From Crocodylus rhombifer (taxonomy: Eukaryota; Chordata; Crocodylia; Crocodylidae): DNA of 64,000 nt. The DNA lies in contig JAVSML010001166.1 in assembly GCA_038503035.1 (NCBI GenBank), forward strand, positions 248,001 to 312,000, given 5' to 3'. The notes under the pieces are model-generated. The model had not been told where the DNA came from. It did no database searches and saw only the letters and a list, made by a program, of their open reading frames with translations. A program made the translations under genes and the position numbers. Shown in pieces: positions 11,212-22,446 of the stretch; position 1 is the first letter of the stretch; every line of letters starts with the position of its first letter.

Positions 11212-11225
11212 CTCCCCCTACCCGC
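11212..11225 (-). promoter_or_regulatory. Polypurine tract (plus-strand primer)
   Basis: On the minus strand GGCGGGTAGGGGGAG stands directly before the LTR terminus TGTGGCAG. This is the position and composition expected of the primer for second-strand synthesis, and it fixes the orientation of pol as minus. Confidence 0.65.
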
Positions 11226-11484
11226 CTTTAAAAACTTGGACACATGGCTTTACAGAGCTATGGGTACGAGCGTGTTTCATTTTGAAGGGTCACCTTTCAC
11301 ACCTAAAGAGAGATTACACAACACGTAAGACTGGTCATAACAATAATACACATAGAACATGAGAGCACATTGGGGAGCTCCCATGCCAGAGCTCTCTCAG
11401 GTGGGCCTGAGTCCATCCAACCCACTACCCAGAGTCCTTTTGCAACAGAGCATCTGCTGTCACCTTCTAGCTTCCCTTGATGTG

Positions 11485-12081
11485 CTAGATGGTGAAGTTG
11501 AACTCCTGAAGCTGCCAGGCCCATCGCTGAAGCTTGGCATTGGTGTTTTGCATTGTCTGCAACCATTGCAGTGGGGCATAGTCTGATAGGATGGTGAACT
11601 GTTGCCCCCAGAAATAGGGCCTCAGCTTGTTCAGTGCCCAGATGATTGCCAAACACTCCTTCTCGATAGATGACAGGTTCCACTCCTGAGGGATTAACTT
11701 CTGGTTTAAGTACACCATGGGGTGCCATGTCTCTTCGTGCTCTTGTAAGAGTACAGCTCCTAGTCCTGAGTCAGAGGCATCAGTGGCTATGTAGAAGGGT
11801 TTATCATGGACCAGTGCCTTTAGAATCGGTTGTTTGATCAGGGCAGCCTCTAGAGTGTCAAATGGTTCTTGGCATTCCTGCTTCCAGACCATTGGATCAG
11901 GGCTGCCCTTCTTGGTCGGCTCATGTAGGGGAGCTGCCGTCACTCCAAATCCAGGGACAAACTGCCTGTAATATCCAGCCATGCCAAGCAAGGCTCTGAC
12001 TTGCTTCTTGGTTTGTGGAGGCAGCCAGTCTCTAATGGCCTTGATCTTGTCCCACAAGGGAGCAATATGACCTCCACCCAT
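11485..12081 (-). pseudogene. RNase H domain of gypsy pol
   Basis: This open stretch of 198 codons continues pol in the same frame after an in-frame TGA at 12084-12082. It holds the end of the RT thumb (KKQVRALLGMAGYYRQFVP), the connection region, and the RNase H core with YIATDAS (catalytic Asp), IEKECLAI (catalytic Glu) and ILSDY (catalytic Asp). The usual C-terminal ADAL text follows near 11440 after further stops. Only about 200 bases separate the end of this domain from the polypurine tract, so no integrase can lie downstream. The domain order is therefore integrase, RT, RNase H. RNase H would remove the RNA strand during reverse transcription; this copy is inactive because its reading frame is broken. 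Confidence 0.85.
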
Positions 12082-13005
12082 TCAGTGTCCCAAATATACC
12101 ACTTCAGATAATGCCCACTGGCACTTTTTGGCTTTCACAGTAAGACCAGCTTGCTTGAGCTTGCCTAACACAGTGGTCAGATGAATCAGGTGCGATTCAA
12201 AGTCCTGACTGAAGATGGCGATGTCATCGATATAAGCCATGAAAAACTGCTCACACCTTTGTAACAGGTTATTAATCAGTCTCTGAAAAGATGCGGGAGA
12301 GTTGCACATACCAAAAGGTAAAACTGTAAACTTATATAGTCCCACAGGTGTGGTAAAGGCAAACTTGGCTATAGCGTCTGGATCCAGTGCCATTTGCCAG
12401 AATCCTTTGGACAGATCAAGAGTAGAGATAACCTTGGCTGGGCCCAGGCGATCAAGTAAAGAGTCCATCCTGGGCACAGGGTAAGCATCAGGGGTGGTAA
12501 TCGCATTCAGCTTCTGGTAGTCCACACAGAACCGGATGGACCCATCCTGCTTCCGGACGAGTACCACCAGGCTGGCCCAGAGACTCACTGAAGACTGGAT
12601 TACCCCTATCCCTTTCATCTCTGTGATCTCTTGCATTATTTCTTGCCTCATGTTCTCATTAACTGGGTAAGGTTTGGATTGGACAGGGCGATGGCTGCCC
12701 GTGTCTATAGAATGTACTGTCAGGTTCGTTTTACTTGGTTTGTTGGAGAACACTGTCTCAAAGTCTTTGAGTGCTGCGAGCAGCTTGTCTTTGTCCTGGG
12801 AGGGCAGATGGTCCAGCAGGCAGAGTTCCTTTATTCCTGCCTCTCCATCCCAGTCACCATACATGACTGGCTCCCCTGGATCCTCAGGTGGTCCTTCTAC
12901 TGAGGAAATCCAGAATACTGCATCACTTCTACTGAAGTATGGTTTAAGCATGTTCACATGAACTGTCTTAGGCTTTTTCCTACTCCTGGCCACTACATAG
13001 GTCAC
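12082..13005 (-). pseudogene. Reverse transcriptase domain of gypsy pol
   Basis: This 307-codon stretch begins with the C-terminal tail of integrase (VHVNMLKPY, residues about 17-25) and runs into a linker. The RT fingers and palm follow: SKPYPVN, KQDGSIRFCVDYQKLN, STLDLSKGFWQ (first catalytic Asp), LPFGMCNSPASFQRL and the YIDD catalytic box in FMAYIDDIAIFS. The domain is nearly full length and its catalytic motifs are intact. It ends at a TGA replacing a codon between YLGH and the RNase H segment. Integrase tail and RT sharing one frame shows directly that integrase precedes RT, as in Gmr1 elements. It is a dead copy because of the stop and the upstream frameshifts. Confidence 0.9.
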
Positions 13006-13280
13006 ATTGTCCAGCTTGTCCAGGATGACATGGAGACCTTGCCAAGCTGCTTGCAGCTTGTCTGTCTTTACTGACAGGAAAACTATGACCTTATCACCTC
13101 GTTCAAAGGTATGTAAGTGAGCCTTTTCATTATATCAGGCACTTTGCTTCTCCTGGGCCAGGGAGTCTCGTGGCACCTTCATCATGTCAGCTAGCTTCTG
13201 ACAAAAGCTGAGCACATATTCTACCATGGAAGAGATTTTCCCTTCCCACTCTTCTCTCACCAAATCGAGTGGCCCCTAAC

Positions 13281-14252
13281 TCACCTTCCAAACATCAACT
13301 CAAAGGGCAAGAACCCAGTGGACTCCTGGGGCACTTCCCGGTAGGCAAAGAGCAAATGCAGAAGTTTCTCATCCCAGTCATTGGGGTTAGAGTCCATATA
13401 AGCCTTAAGCATACCTTTCAAGGTCCCACTGAATCTTTCTGCGAGCCCATTTGTCTGAGGGTGGTAGGCTGTGGTCTTGAGCTGTTTCGCTCCACAGCAC
13501 TCCCACAGGTACTTCATCACCTCCACCCCTGTCAGTCAGGATCTCGGAGTGAAAACTGAGCTGAAAGAAGATCTGGGTTAGGGCATCAGCAACTACAGGT
13601 GCCTCGGTGGAGGTCAAGGCAATTGCCTCCGGGTACCGAGTTGTGAAATCAACTAGAGTCAGGATGTATTTCTTCCCTCTATGAGTCTTATGCCTCAGAG
13701 GGCCCACAGTGTGTATACCCACCCTTTGGAAGGGTTGATCAATGATAGGGAGGGGCTGTAGGGGAGTTTTTCTCTTGTCTCCCTTTTGCCTGTCTGCTGA
13801 CACATCTTGCAGGATCTGTAGTAGTGTGTCACATTCTGGGCAATTCTGGGCCAATAAAAGTTCACCTGCAGCTGCTGGCATGTCCATTTCTTGCCCATGT
13901 GACCAGCACACGGTAAATCATGAGCCATGGAAAGCAATTGTTGTCTGAACTTACAAGGTACTATGAGCTGGTGATGGGGTTCCCAGGTCTCGGCATGGTT
14001 CTTTGGTTCGCACAACTGATAAAGAAGTCCCTTATCCCAGACCACCTGTTCCCTCTTATCTGGGGTGAACTCTGTCTCTTGCTCCTGAGCCATCTGCCAG
14101 AGTTCCTCCAAGCTGGGGTCCTCTAGAACCTCCTGCTTGAACTTCTCTTGCCCAGCTAAGCAATCAGCAGAAAGTTCTGGTGTTCCTGTAAAGAGTGCAC
14201 CTTCACCCTCGGGGATGTCCTTTAACTTCTCCCCAGAGGTGGGATCTGACAA
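13281..14252 (-). pseudogene. Integrase domain of gypsy pol
   Basis: Read in three overlapping minus-strand frames. The first (14252-13695) carries the zinc-binding HHCC module: two His around HDLPCAGH, then SCKMCQQTG. The second (13911-13405) carries the catalytic core start, PFQRVGIHTVGPL, LVDFTTRYPEA and ILTDRG. The third (13526-13281) carries TTAYHPQTNGLAERF and FAYREVPQESTGF. At least two frameshifts break it. The first catalytic Asp, normally inside a G-x-D motif before GPL, reads His here; the second Asp (TDRG) and the Glu (ERF) remain. Between 13280 and 13006 the C-terminal part continues with stops before joining the RT frame. The enzyme would insert the cDNA into the genome; this copy cannot. 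Confidence 0.85.
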
Positions 14253-14274
14253 CCTGCTGTATTGAAGTCATAAT

Positions 14275-14361
14275 TTGGGGAAGGGAATAGAGTCACTGAA
14301 AACCCTGAGCAAACAATTTCTAATCTGGCATTGGGTCAACTGGACAGTATAGATAGCTAGG
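14275..14361 (+). other. Inversion junction and short gag leader
   Basis: The minus-strand pol frame meets a stop at about 14268, and the plus-strand gag starts at 14362. The switch of coding strand therefore falls in this interval of under 100 bases. No convincing tRNA primer-binding site is visible; a full leader should hold one. Confidence 0.5.
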
Positions 14362-15700
14362 ATGGCTGACAAGTATGACCACCTGATGGTGGCTGACTTG
14401 AGAGAGCTGATGAAGGAGAGAGGCCTTCCAGTGAGGAAGGAGTAAAAGAGAGAAGACCTGATTAAGATCCTGTGTGATAATGAACAGGATCAAGATTACC
14501 CCCGTGTGTTCTTCCAAAACCCACGGGGGGCACTGAGGGCCCACCCTATGAGTGGGATTTCCAGAAATTCCAGCTTCAGCTAGAAGCTGAGGAGTGAGCG
14601 TGCAAGCTCAAGCATGAGCTAGAGTTGAAAAGGATGGAGCTGGAGGCTCAGCACCAGCGTGAGAAGGAACAGCGTGAACATGAGGCTAGAGAAGCCCAGC
14701 GCCAGTGTGCAGCTAGAGAGGCTCAGTGCCAGTGGGAGCATGAGCTCGCAGTACTCTGGATGCAGACAAATGCTGTGGGCACCCAACCAGCACTAGCTGG
14801 ATCCCCCAGACTGAACACCCCAGTCTTCTCTCGCTACAAAGACGGGGAGGGTCCCAAAGTGTTCCTAAGCAACTTTGAAAGCCAAGAGTGCCGATAGAAG
14901 TTGCCAAAAGAAGAGTTCATGAAACACATGGCTGCTTTGGTTGAGGACGACATGTCCATTGTCCTGAACAGCCTGCCCTTGGAATCAGTGGATAATTACG
15001 ATGCCTTTAGAGAGGCAGTGTATGAAAGGTTTAAGTTAGGTCCAGATTACTTCCAAGAAAAATTCTGTAGTACAAATCCCCAGTTGGGAAAGACCATGAA
15101 CAAATTTGGGGCCCTGCTATGGGACTCATACCAGAAATGGAAGAAGGGAGCTGAAGCTTCCACCGTGGAGGAGGTGGACATGCTTATGGTGCTGGACCAA
15201 TTTTATTACAAATGCCCAAGGGAAATCACCCTTGTGAAGGTTAGGGGCCCTAAAACAATCTGGGAAGCTACAAAAATTGCAGACCAGCTGTTGCTAAATA
15301 GACAGGGGCAGGACAAGAAGCCTCCCTACTTTGGAAAGGAACAGAAAGCGTTCCAAAAAGGGGGAAGGGAGGGCCAGGCCCAAAAGGGGAAAGAGGGCCA
15401 CCTCTTGCTGAGCTCAAGGTGGCCCCAGATTCGGACAAACCACCTAATTCAGAAAAGAGGGGGTGTTATAACTGTGAGGCGACATGCCACATCAGGCCCA
15501 ACTGCCCAAAGCTAAGCAACAAACCCAAGCCAGTCAGACATGCAACAGCTGTAAACAGTGAGGGGGGAGACATGAGCCACTCTGAGGGGCATACCTGTTG
15601 CTACAGGATTACAAACCCAGAGGAGGTGATGGCCTTCCACCGGACTAAGATAACGGTAAACGGGAGAACCCTTGTTGGGGAACTAGTGTGTCATTAATCA
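14362..15700 (+). pseudogene. Gag of Gmr1-like element, SCAN-like capsid
   Basis: It starts with an ATG at 14362. The first 27 codons contain a helix-rich stretch with LRELMKERGLPV, like the SAP-type start seen in related gag proteins, and then hit a stop. A charged Glu/Gln/Arg/His-rich coiled segment follows (14600-14760). The capsid follows at 14901-15515, containing DYFQEKF, LWDSYQKW and MVLDQFYYKCP, which match the layout of the vertebrate SCAN domain. A zinc knuckle of CX2CX4HX4C type (CYNCEATCHIRPNC) lies near 15468-15510. Several frameshifts break the frame. SCAN domains of vertebrate zinc-finger proteins are known to derive from gag of this element group. The gene runs opposite to pol, which is abnormal. 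Confidence 0.8.
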
Positions 15701-15815
15701 ATGCCAACTTTGTTTCACCTGCAGATATAGTCCTGGGGAGGACCCTTGCCATTCAAGGGTTGGGGTCCCAGCCATTTGAGGTACTGGTAACCCATCCCCC
15801 CATTGGGTTGAGAGG
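15620..15815 (+). pseudogene. Aspartic protease remnant
   Basis: After the zinc knuckle the frame reads KITVNGRTLVGELV, a stop, then SLINANFV and a later GLGSQPFEVLV stretch. This is the fold signature of a retroviral-type protease, but the catalytic Asp-Ser/Thr-Gly triplet expected between GELV and SLINANFV is lost at a small indel. The sequence breaks off at about 15815, just before the right end of the element. Confidence 0.6.
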
Positions 15816-15948
15816 CTGCGGGTGTGCTCCAGGAAGGGGGTCGGCCAGACGTGAGGTGCCTCCAGGGAGGCACTCGGGACCTGGAAGGTGGTCGGGTGCA
15901 GTGAGGTGGGTAGTTCAACGCAGGAGTGCCCCCTACTGGCCTGCCACA
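15816..15948 (+). repeat. Right terminal 133 bp of the LTR element
   Basis: A GC-rich segment ending in CTACTGGCCTGCCACA at the target duplication. It shows no clear similarity to the left LTR as preserved. It could be the U5 tail of the 3' LTR, of which the left LTR has lost its counterpart. That is inferred from position and the CA terminus. Confidence 0.45.
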
Positions 15949-15953
15949 CCATA
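15949..15953. repeat. Target site duplication CCATA, right
   Basis: Direct repeat of 10291-10295, next to the CA terminus of the LTR element. Confidence 0.75.
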
Positions 15954-17880
15954 TACCTAAGAAAGATTGTACTTCACTGACAATATTGGAGTTTCTCATA
16001 AGATATGAATCATACCACGCTACTTTTGGAAATGCCTGCTTAGAATTTCAGTACATTATTGTAATAACTGAATTTGTATTTACTGACTTCTTGTACAGTT
16101 TTTGCATTGAATATGTGCACTATATCAACCTAATTTATTGAAATACCATGGTTGATTGCTGAATTAAATATTGTATACACATACACACACACGAATGCGT
16201 GTGCACACACACATATATATTTATTTATATGTATATTTATATTCAAGCTTTCACCCTAAAAACACCATCCCTATGAGTTTAGACAGTGTGGGTTTGTTTA
16301 CAGTTACAACAAACATTTAAATACATGTACACTTCGTATAGACCTCCATGGTGAAATGCGGGCCTCTCATATCCTTCACGTGCAATTCAAAATACCTGTC
16401 TCCTAAATCTCTACAATGAAAGTGTGGGCTTATATAATTGTAGGGCTTTGTAAATTATTATTGCTATTATGAACAGACTTTGTGAAACTGACAGGCATAT
16501 CATTCTTAAATTACCCAGAATGGTCCATTTAAACCTATTTATTATCAATATGAGGCATATAAAAGACTGTAAAGCATTTAGAATATAGAATTATTTTATT
16601 TATCTTTATTCAGTGTTTTAAACTAATAGTCATTTTACTGTTCCCTTAATATTTAATCTGTGGTTGAACCTATGACCATAGTGCTTATTCCTGCAAGTTG
16701 AATTTCAAAATATAGAGAAGTGTTCTGTTTCTAAAAGGGCAGATACAAAACTCAATAACAGGAAATTATTTTGTCATTATTTAAATATTGCCAGTATCAC
16801 CTAGGTATTTTTTTTCCTGGAGATTCAATGAAACTGTAAAAAAGAAGCTAAAGTGTTTCTCAAAATGAAAGTGTTTGAAATTAGAACTTTGTAGTCAAGG
16901 ACCTATTTATTATACACCATCTCTTAAAATGAGATCATTAAATGTGTTCATGATAGCTTTGTAAAAACCCCAACCTTACACAGCATGATGTGCTTTCTTT
17001 CTTTTAGCAGGTATCCTACAGGTTGGAGACATTTAAAATCCCATAGGACATAGGGAAGTTGCTAAGGTAACCAAGGTTTGGATTTACGAAGTAGAAGAAG
17101 CCAGTCTGTAATTTATCTGGAAAATAAACATAACACACTTTTTGAGTCAATTATATACAAATGCAATCACAACATGACAGTTTGACATTGAGGAATCAGG
17201 TCTTCTAATTTTCATTAGTAATCGTTTCCTTTGCAGAGAAACAAATCCTTCTAGTTCATAGATGAATTTTGTACCAAGCTGTGCTTAAATTATTTCCTTC
17301 AAGATTTAAACTAGGGAGAGTGGAATAAAAGCAGAGGTACAATTTGTTTAAAAAATGGTCTAATGAAAATAGAATTGAGTCAATAAGAAACTTAGGCTTC
17401 AGAATATACTTTTATTAATTCTTGGAAGTGCTGAACAAAATGAAAGCCTAACTCAGAGATTTTAGATCAGGACCCTAAAAATATAAAGCCTATTTATGTA
17501 CCACCCTGGCCTGTCTTCTGTCTGACTTCACACTAACATGGCTAACTACCTCTCTATTCCTGGAAGATGTGCTACCTTACTATATTCCAGGTGTGTGACT
17601 TGCAAGGGCCTTGAAACTCCTTGCTCATTCCAGGGATTCTGTTTTTTTTCTGTTTAAAAATGACAAATTCTCTGACAAAAAATTACAAATTTTCTTTTTA
17701 AAACCCCAAGAATCTGTTATTAACATGAAGAGCCACCATATAGATAGGTATCAGTTGAACACAATGTTTTATTGATATATTTACAATTTTAAAGCAATTT
17801 GGAAGCCTACCAGTGCCTCAATCACTATAATAAAATACATTCTAAATACCTATACATTTTGGCATTTGATTTTGGGTTTT
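15954..17880. other. Intergenic with CA/TA microsatellite
   Basis: AT-rich DNA. A mixed CA/TA simple repeat lies at about 16173-16245. Nothing else is assigned. Confidence 0.6.
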
Positions 17881-18960
17881 TTATCATGTAAAATCAGAGC
17901 TCCCTCCTGCCCCCTTTGCTCACTAGGATGCAGGTCCAGCTGCGGCTGTCCCCCCCATACAGCTTTGTAGCTCTGAGCAGCACTGCCCATGCCATTGCCC
18001 CTTACTCCCCACCCACAGCCCCTCCCCCACTGGTGCCCCTCACTCCCCACCCACAGGCCCCTACCCTTGTTGGTGAACCTTACTCCCTACTCACAGCCCC
18101 CTGGCCCTGCTGGTGCCCTTCACTCCCCACCTGCAGTCCCCTGCCCCATCCCAGCCCTGTCAGAGGGGGCCCCCAGCTGCTAGAGCTATGGGGCTAGGGA
18201 CCTAGGTCTGCAGCCCCCTGCCCCCTGTAGCAGCACCCAAGCCCTGGCTTTTGCCCGTGGGAGGCTGCTGCTGCAGAACAGAGTACAGAGCCAGGCTCCT
18301 CCCCGCCACAGGCGGTGTGGCTGGAGTGGAGCCTGTGGTGGGGTGTGGGTGCGGGCTACCCGCTGTGAGCTCAGGTGGGAGAGGCAGCTCCCCACCACTG
18401 CATGCACATGCCCACAGAATTATGTGCAGAATTATGTGCAGAGTGGGTGAGGGCTCTCCATCCTGGTGCCCTCCCCCTTGAGCCTCCGCAGCCTAATGGG
18501 CGGGACCCAGTACAGCAGAGCTTAGCATGGCTAGGCACTGCAGCCATGAGCCCCCTGCTGCCAGGGTGAAGTGCCCTCTGTGCCGACACCCCCACTGCTG
18601 CTGGGTGGGCAGGGTGCACCTTGCCATGGCAGCGTGGGGCTCCCAGCAGCAGCGGCATTGAGTTTCCCCACTTTGCTCTACCCTGCTGCACCAGGTCCCT
18701 CCTGCTAGGCTGCGGAGGCCCCAGGGAGAGGGCAGCAGAACGGAGGGACCTGGTGCAGGAGGGTAGAGCTCAGAGCCTGAGCCTTCAGCAGGCAGCGCGC
18801 CCCTGTGCCATGCACAGATATGGGTGGCATGTGTCCCCCATTTTCTCACAGGAGTGTGCACAGCAGGGAGCAGCCAGGCCCTGCCCCACTGCTTGGATGA
18901 GTCACCTGCAGCCAGGGCTGGCCCACAACTTTTTGGGTCCCCTTGCAAGATACAGTTTTA
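17881..18960. repeat. GC-rich repeat block, probably a DNA-transposon interior
   Basis: An abrupt GC-rich island without a gene-like frame. It holds a tandem repeat of 38-40 bp, four copies (17997 to about 18152, unit starts at 17997, 18035, 18075 and 18115). It also holds a foldback at 18675-18769 whose arms begin GCTCTACCCT on both strands and match over about 28 bases. Composition resembles the interiors of the hAT-like elements at 30.7 and 55.6 kb. No terminal repeats were located. Confidence 0.5.
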
Positions 18961-19740
18961 GGGCTCCCTGATCTATTGAAAAATCAAAATTCCAGTTAAT
19001 TGCAATATAAATTCACTGAAATAAAATAGCCAGGGCTGGGCTATGTGCATGTGGGCTGCACTGTGACAAGTGCAGGGTAGGGGCAGCACATGCTGGGGAT
19101 GCCTGGGTTCCTCCCTGGGGCCAGGGCCAGGGGCAGGAGTGGAGCTGGGAACTCCTCCCCCTCTTGGCCAGAAAGAGGCTCCCTGCTTGCATTGAGCCCT
19201 TGCAGTATGGTACAGGTGATAGGAAAGGGCGCACAGGGCACGGCCCCTTGGCTGTGGAGCCCCCTGTAGTCACAGGTTCTGCAGAATAGGATGGGCTGGC
19301 CCTGCCCGCAGCCCCGTCCCACTCCCCACCTGGGCCCCACGGCCGTGCATTCAGGCCCCAAGCCCCACACACAGCCTGGCTGGGCAGCAGCCCCAGCCCT
19401 GCCCAACTCCCTCCTTCCCTCACTATGGGGGCCTCAATTCCACCCCCTTCTCCCCATGCCAGATTTATCTGCCTGGCAGTCATGTGCACATGAATGTGCA
19501 CATATGCACATGGTGGCCCCTGCCTGGCTGCCCTTCTGCTGCTCCTCCCCACCTGGGGAATTCTGCCAGCGTGCAAGGGGAAACCCATCATTACCTGCAT
19601 TTTTTACCTATAAAGAGAAAATCCTGGTTTTTCTCCTTATAATGAGAAAATCTGGGTTTTTCTCCTTGGAATGAGAAAATCTGCATTTTACCTTGTTTTA
19701 CCATGGCAAATGGAAAACCTGGATCCCTGCTCGTTATATT
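18961..19740. repeat. GC-rich block ending in a 29-bp tandem repeat
   Basis: The GC-rich text continues to about 19580. Then GAGAAAA-containing units recur at 19615, 19644 and 19673 (period 29), each followed by a TTTTTCTCC-type stretch. The long open frames here are products of high GC content. Confidence 0.5.
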
Positions 19741-22311
19741 TTTGTGAGCCCAACCAAAGCTGATACTATCCTCCAGGAAGGAAGATGGAAAGGGGGTGGG
19801 TGTTAAAAGCAGAGACGTTATCAAACTAAGGAGAAGGTAGGGGAAGTTGAAGGGGGAGCAGGGACTGTTAGAACCTGAGGCCTTTTTGAGCCACGGTTTT
19901 GCTGAAGCCTTAGTAGACAGTGTCAGAGGCGCAGGGCCTCTAGTCTATCTAACATTAGCCCTTAACTAGTGAATGCTAAACTCCTTTTTATTCCTTAACT
20001 ATTGAATATAAATTTGTATTATCCTACTTCTGCAAAGCAACATGGTTTGGCCTTTAGTACTCCTATAAAATTTATAATACTAGCTTGCTTTTTAAAGCCA
20101 ATTCTTTCCCTCATTTTTTACAAATAGTGTAAATACTAGCTCATCGTTTTCCTCTCTTTTTGCTATAAACTCTCCGTAAGATTTTTTGAAGGATCTGAAC
20201 AGTGATATCACGAAAGGCTGTTATCTGACTTTCTGCTCTGTCTCTCTCACAAAGATGAAGGGAAAGGAGAGCTACCTCTTAGGCAGGCTCTGTGAGCATC
20301 ACTGATCCTCTCGAGCCTCCTTTACACTAGGATTTGCATGCAGCTCTAGTTGACATTGGTAAAATTCAAACAAGATTAACTTAAATGTAATATAAATTGG
20401 TCTGTGTCTACACCATCATTAACTATAATCATTTTAGCTGAATTGGTACAAATGTCTTAGGCAAGGCCTTAGTGATAATGATAACAGGATGAAGCTAAAT
20501 TTACAGGACTTAGCTTATGCAAGACCTCCAAGGATCTCGACAACAAAGGCCCTGATCCAAAGTGAAGAGTCGGTGATTATCTTTCTAAAGATTTCAGTGG
20601 TCTTTGAATTTAGTCCTATACAGGGGATAAGGCTCTAATGTTTCTGATATTAAAAACAAGGGGAGAAACTTATAAGTAACTGAATCCAATCTTTCTATAT
20701 CATAAAAGAACAGAAAAGATTACTGACCCAATATTGTGTGCTGAATTCACCCTTAAAATAGACATACGAACCTTTTATTTTCGTAAGTTTCTTAGAGGTT
20801 GAATGTTTCATGTATAATTAAACCAACTAAACTTGTTGGCTCTTCAGAAAGTACAAGTACAAGTAAAAAAAATACTAGAAGAAAATGCTAATGCTTATTT
20901 CTTTCATTTTGTAACTTGCTTGTAGTGTTGCAATTTCCTAACTCTAGAAAAATATGACAGAGGTGATGCTGCATAAGAATCTCAACAGCAATTGAAAAAT
21001 AAAGATTTATTTCTTCCTGTGTGACTAATACCTGATTGTCTCTAATTATATTCATATTTTGAGTTCAGAGCACCCATGGTGAGTCACAACTTTTACATTA
21101 TTCTTATTTCAAATTACATTGTATATTATACCATTGCTTTTGAGACCTTATTTTATTTTTGCATAAATATTTAGAATTAGGAATATAAAGGATATTATAA
21201 TGTTTTACAGCACACCTGCATAATTAGCAACATATGAATCTCAATGTACTTTTGCAGAAGAGTTTATTCGTTAAACCTCTTCTTGTTAAAGCATATTTCA
21301 GGGAGACTTGTTGAATTCCATAAATAGAATTTCCCTCTTTTTTGCAGTGCAACACACGTCTTAAAAATCTATTTTATACTGGAGAACCATTAAACCAATT
21401 AGAGGGATATGATTTTCCTAACTATAATTTCTTTGGGTCTGGCAGCCTATAATTTATATGTAATTTAGTATGTAGCAAGACATTTTTTTCTCTTTTCCTG
21501 AACCATTCTTAAATATAAAATTGTCCTAGATGTTTAGATACAGTTCTTTAAATAGGGACAGGCCAAATTGTGTTTTCTTAACAAAACAGCCCTGTTACTG
21601 TTACAGTGTTTGTTTACCTCATTTGCTTGAAATAGTTATAGTCAATGCTCAGACTCCTACAGTTCTGTCAAAATAACAGTTACTATAAATTTGACAATTA
21701 GAATTATACATCCCACCCTGCCCTTGTTGACCCTATGAAATAATTGTCAGTTTGTAAAGGCTTATCTTTATTTTCCATATGCACTTTTAAGACACCTGAT
21801 TTTTCTCTCTGATATTTTAGAGTTAAATTTCTTTTTTAAAAATTGTATTTTTTTCAGGAAAGCTTGAATTTAGATTTAGTCTGGAACTGATGAAGGCAGT
21901 TTACCCTGGTTTTGGTTTACATTTGCTCTGTGAGGCTTATTCATTCAGTTGGGTATGACTTTGCCTGCCGCATTAGTTTCTAGTCTTCAGGTTTGTATTA
22001 TGCATGTGAAATGAAGACATAAACATTTATGGAAAAATCAGGTACTGAATGTGAATGTGAATTAGATAATTTACTGTGCTGTATAATTAAAAAATAGCCC
22101 AACAACTATCAAAGAAAGAAACCAAAAGAAAATAATGGTATGACAAATGGTAACATCATAGCAGTAAATGTAAAATTCTGACTTCACTGAAATCAGTAGG
22201 ATTTTTACTACTTAATGCAATAGGACAGGACTTCATCCTAGGGGTCTTGAACAATGAAAAAACATCAGATCTAAAAGGAGGATGGTGGAAAAGGCACAGA
22301 AATATGGAAAG
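19741..22311. other. Intergenic, nothing assigned
   Basis: AT-rich DNA without a supported gene, exon or element. Confidence 0.5.
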
Positions 22312-22446
22312 GCAGCAGCTGAATCTCCGAATCAGATTCGGCTGAATCAATTTGGAACAGTGATTCAAATCACCAAATCAAATCACTGTCCCTCGAATTG
22401 GCTGAATCTGAATCCAAAGCAAATTCTAGCCACTTTGCACAGGCCT
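22312..22446 (+). mobile_element. Right-end fragment of the 33.9-kb hAT-like family
   Basis: GAATCAGATTCGG and GGCTGAATC text, then AAATCACTGTCCC and TTTGCACA near the end, parallel the right half of the element at 33892-34321. The left part is missing and the terminal bases are degraded. Confidence 0.6.

Larger units (their letters stand above)
10296..15948. mobile_element. Rearranged Gmr1-like Ty3/gypsy LTR retrotransposon
   Basis: The element begins TGTGGCAG at 10296 and ends CTGCCACA at 15948. It is flanked by the 5-base direct repeat CCATA (10291-10295 and 15949-15953), so both ends are genuine integration junctions. Inside, in window order, are a plus-oriented LTR, an inverted LTR fragment with polypurine tract, RNase H, RT and integrase on the minus strand, then leader, gag and protease on the plus strand, and a 133-bp right end. 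Integrase lies upstream of RT in the pol reading direction. That is the Ty1/copia-like domain order that defines Gmr1-type elements among Ty3/gypsy elements. All genes are broken by stops and frameshifts, so it is a dead copy. Confidence 0.85.

Noticed and set aside
15688..15960. 90-codon plus-strand frame as a host gene
   Set aside because: It is the protease tail of the Gmr1-like element running into the terminal repeat.
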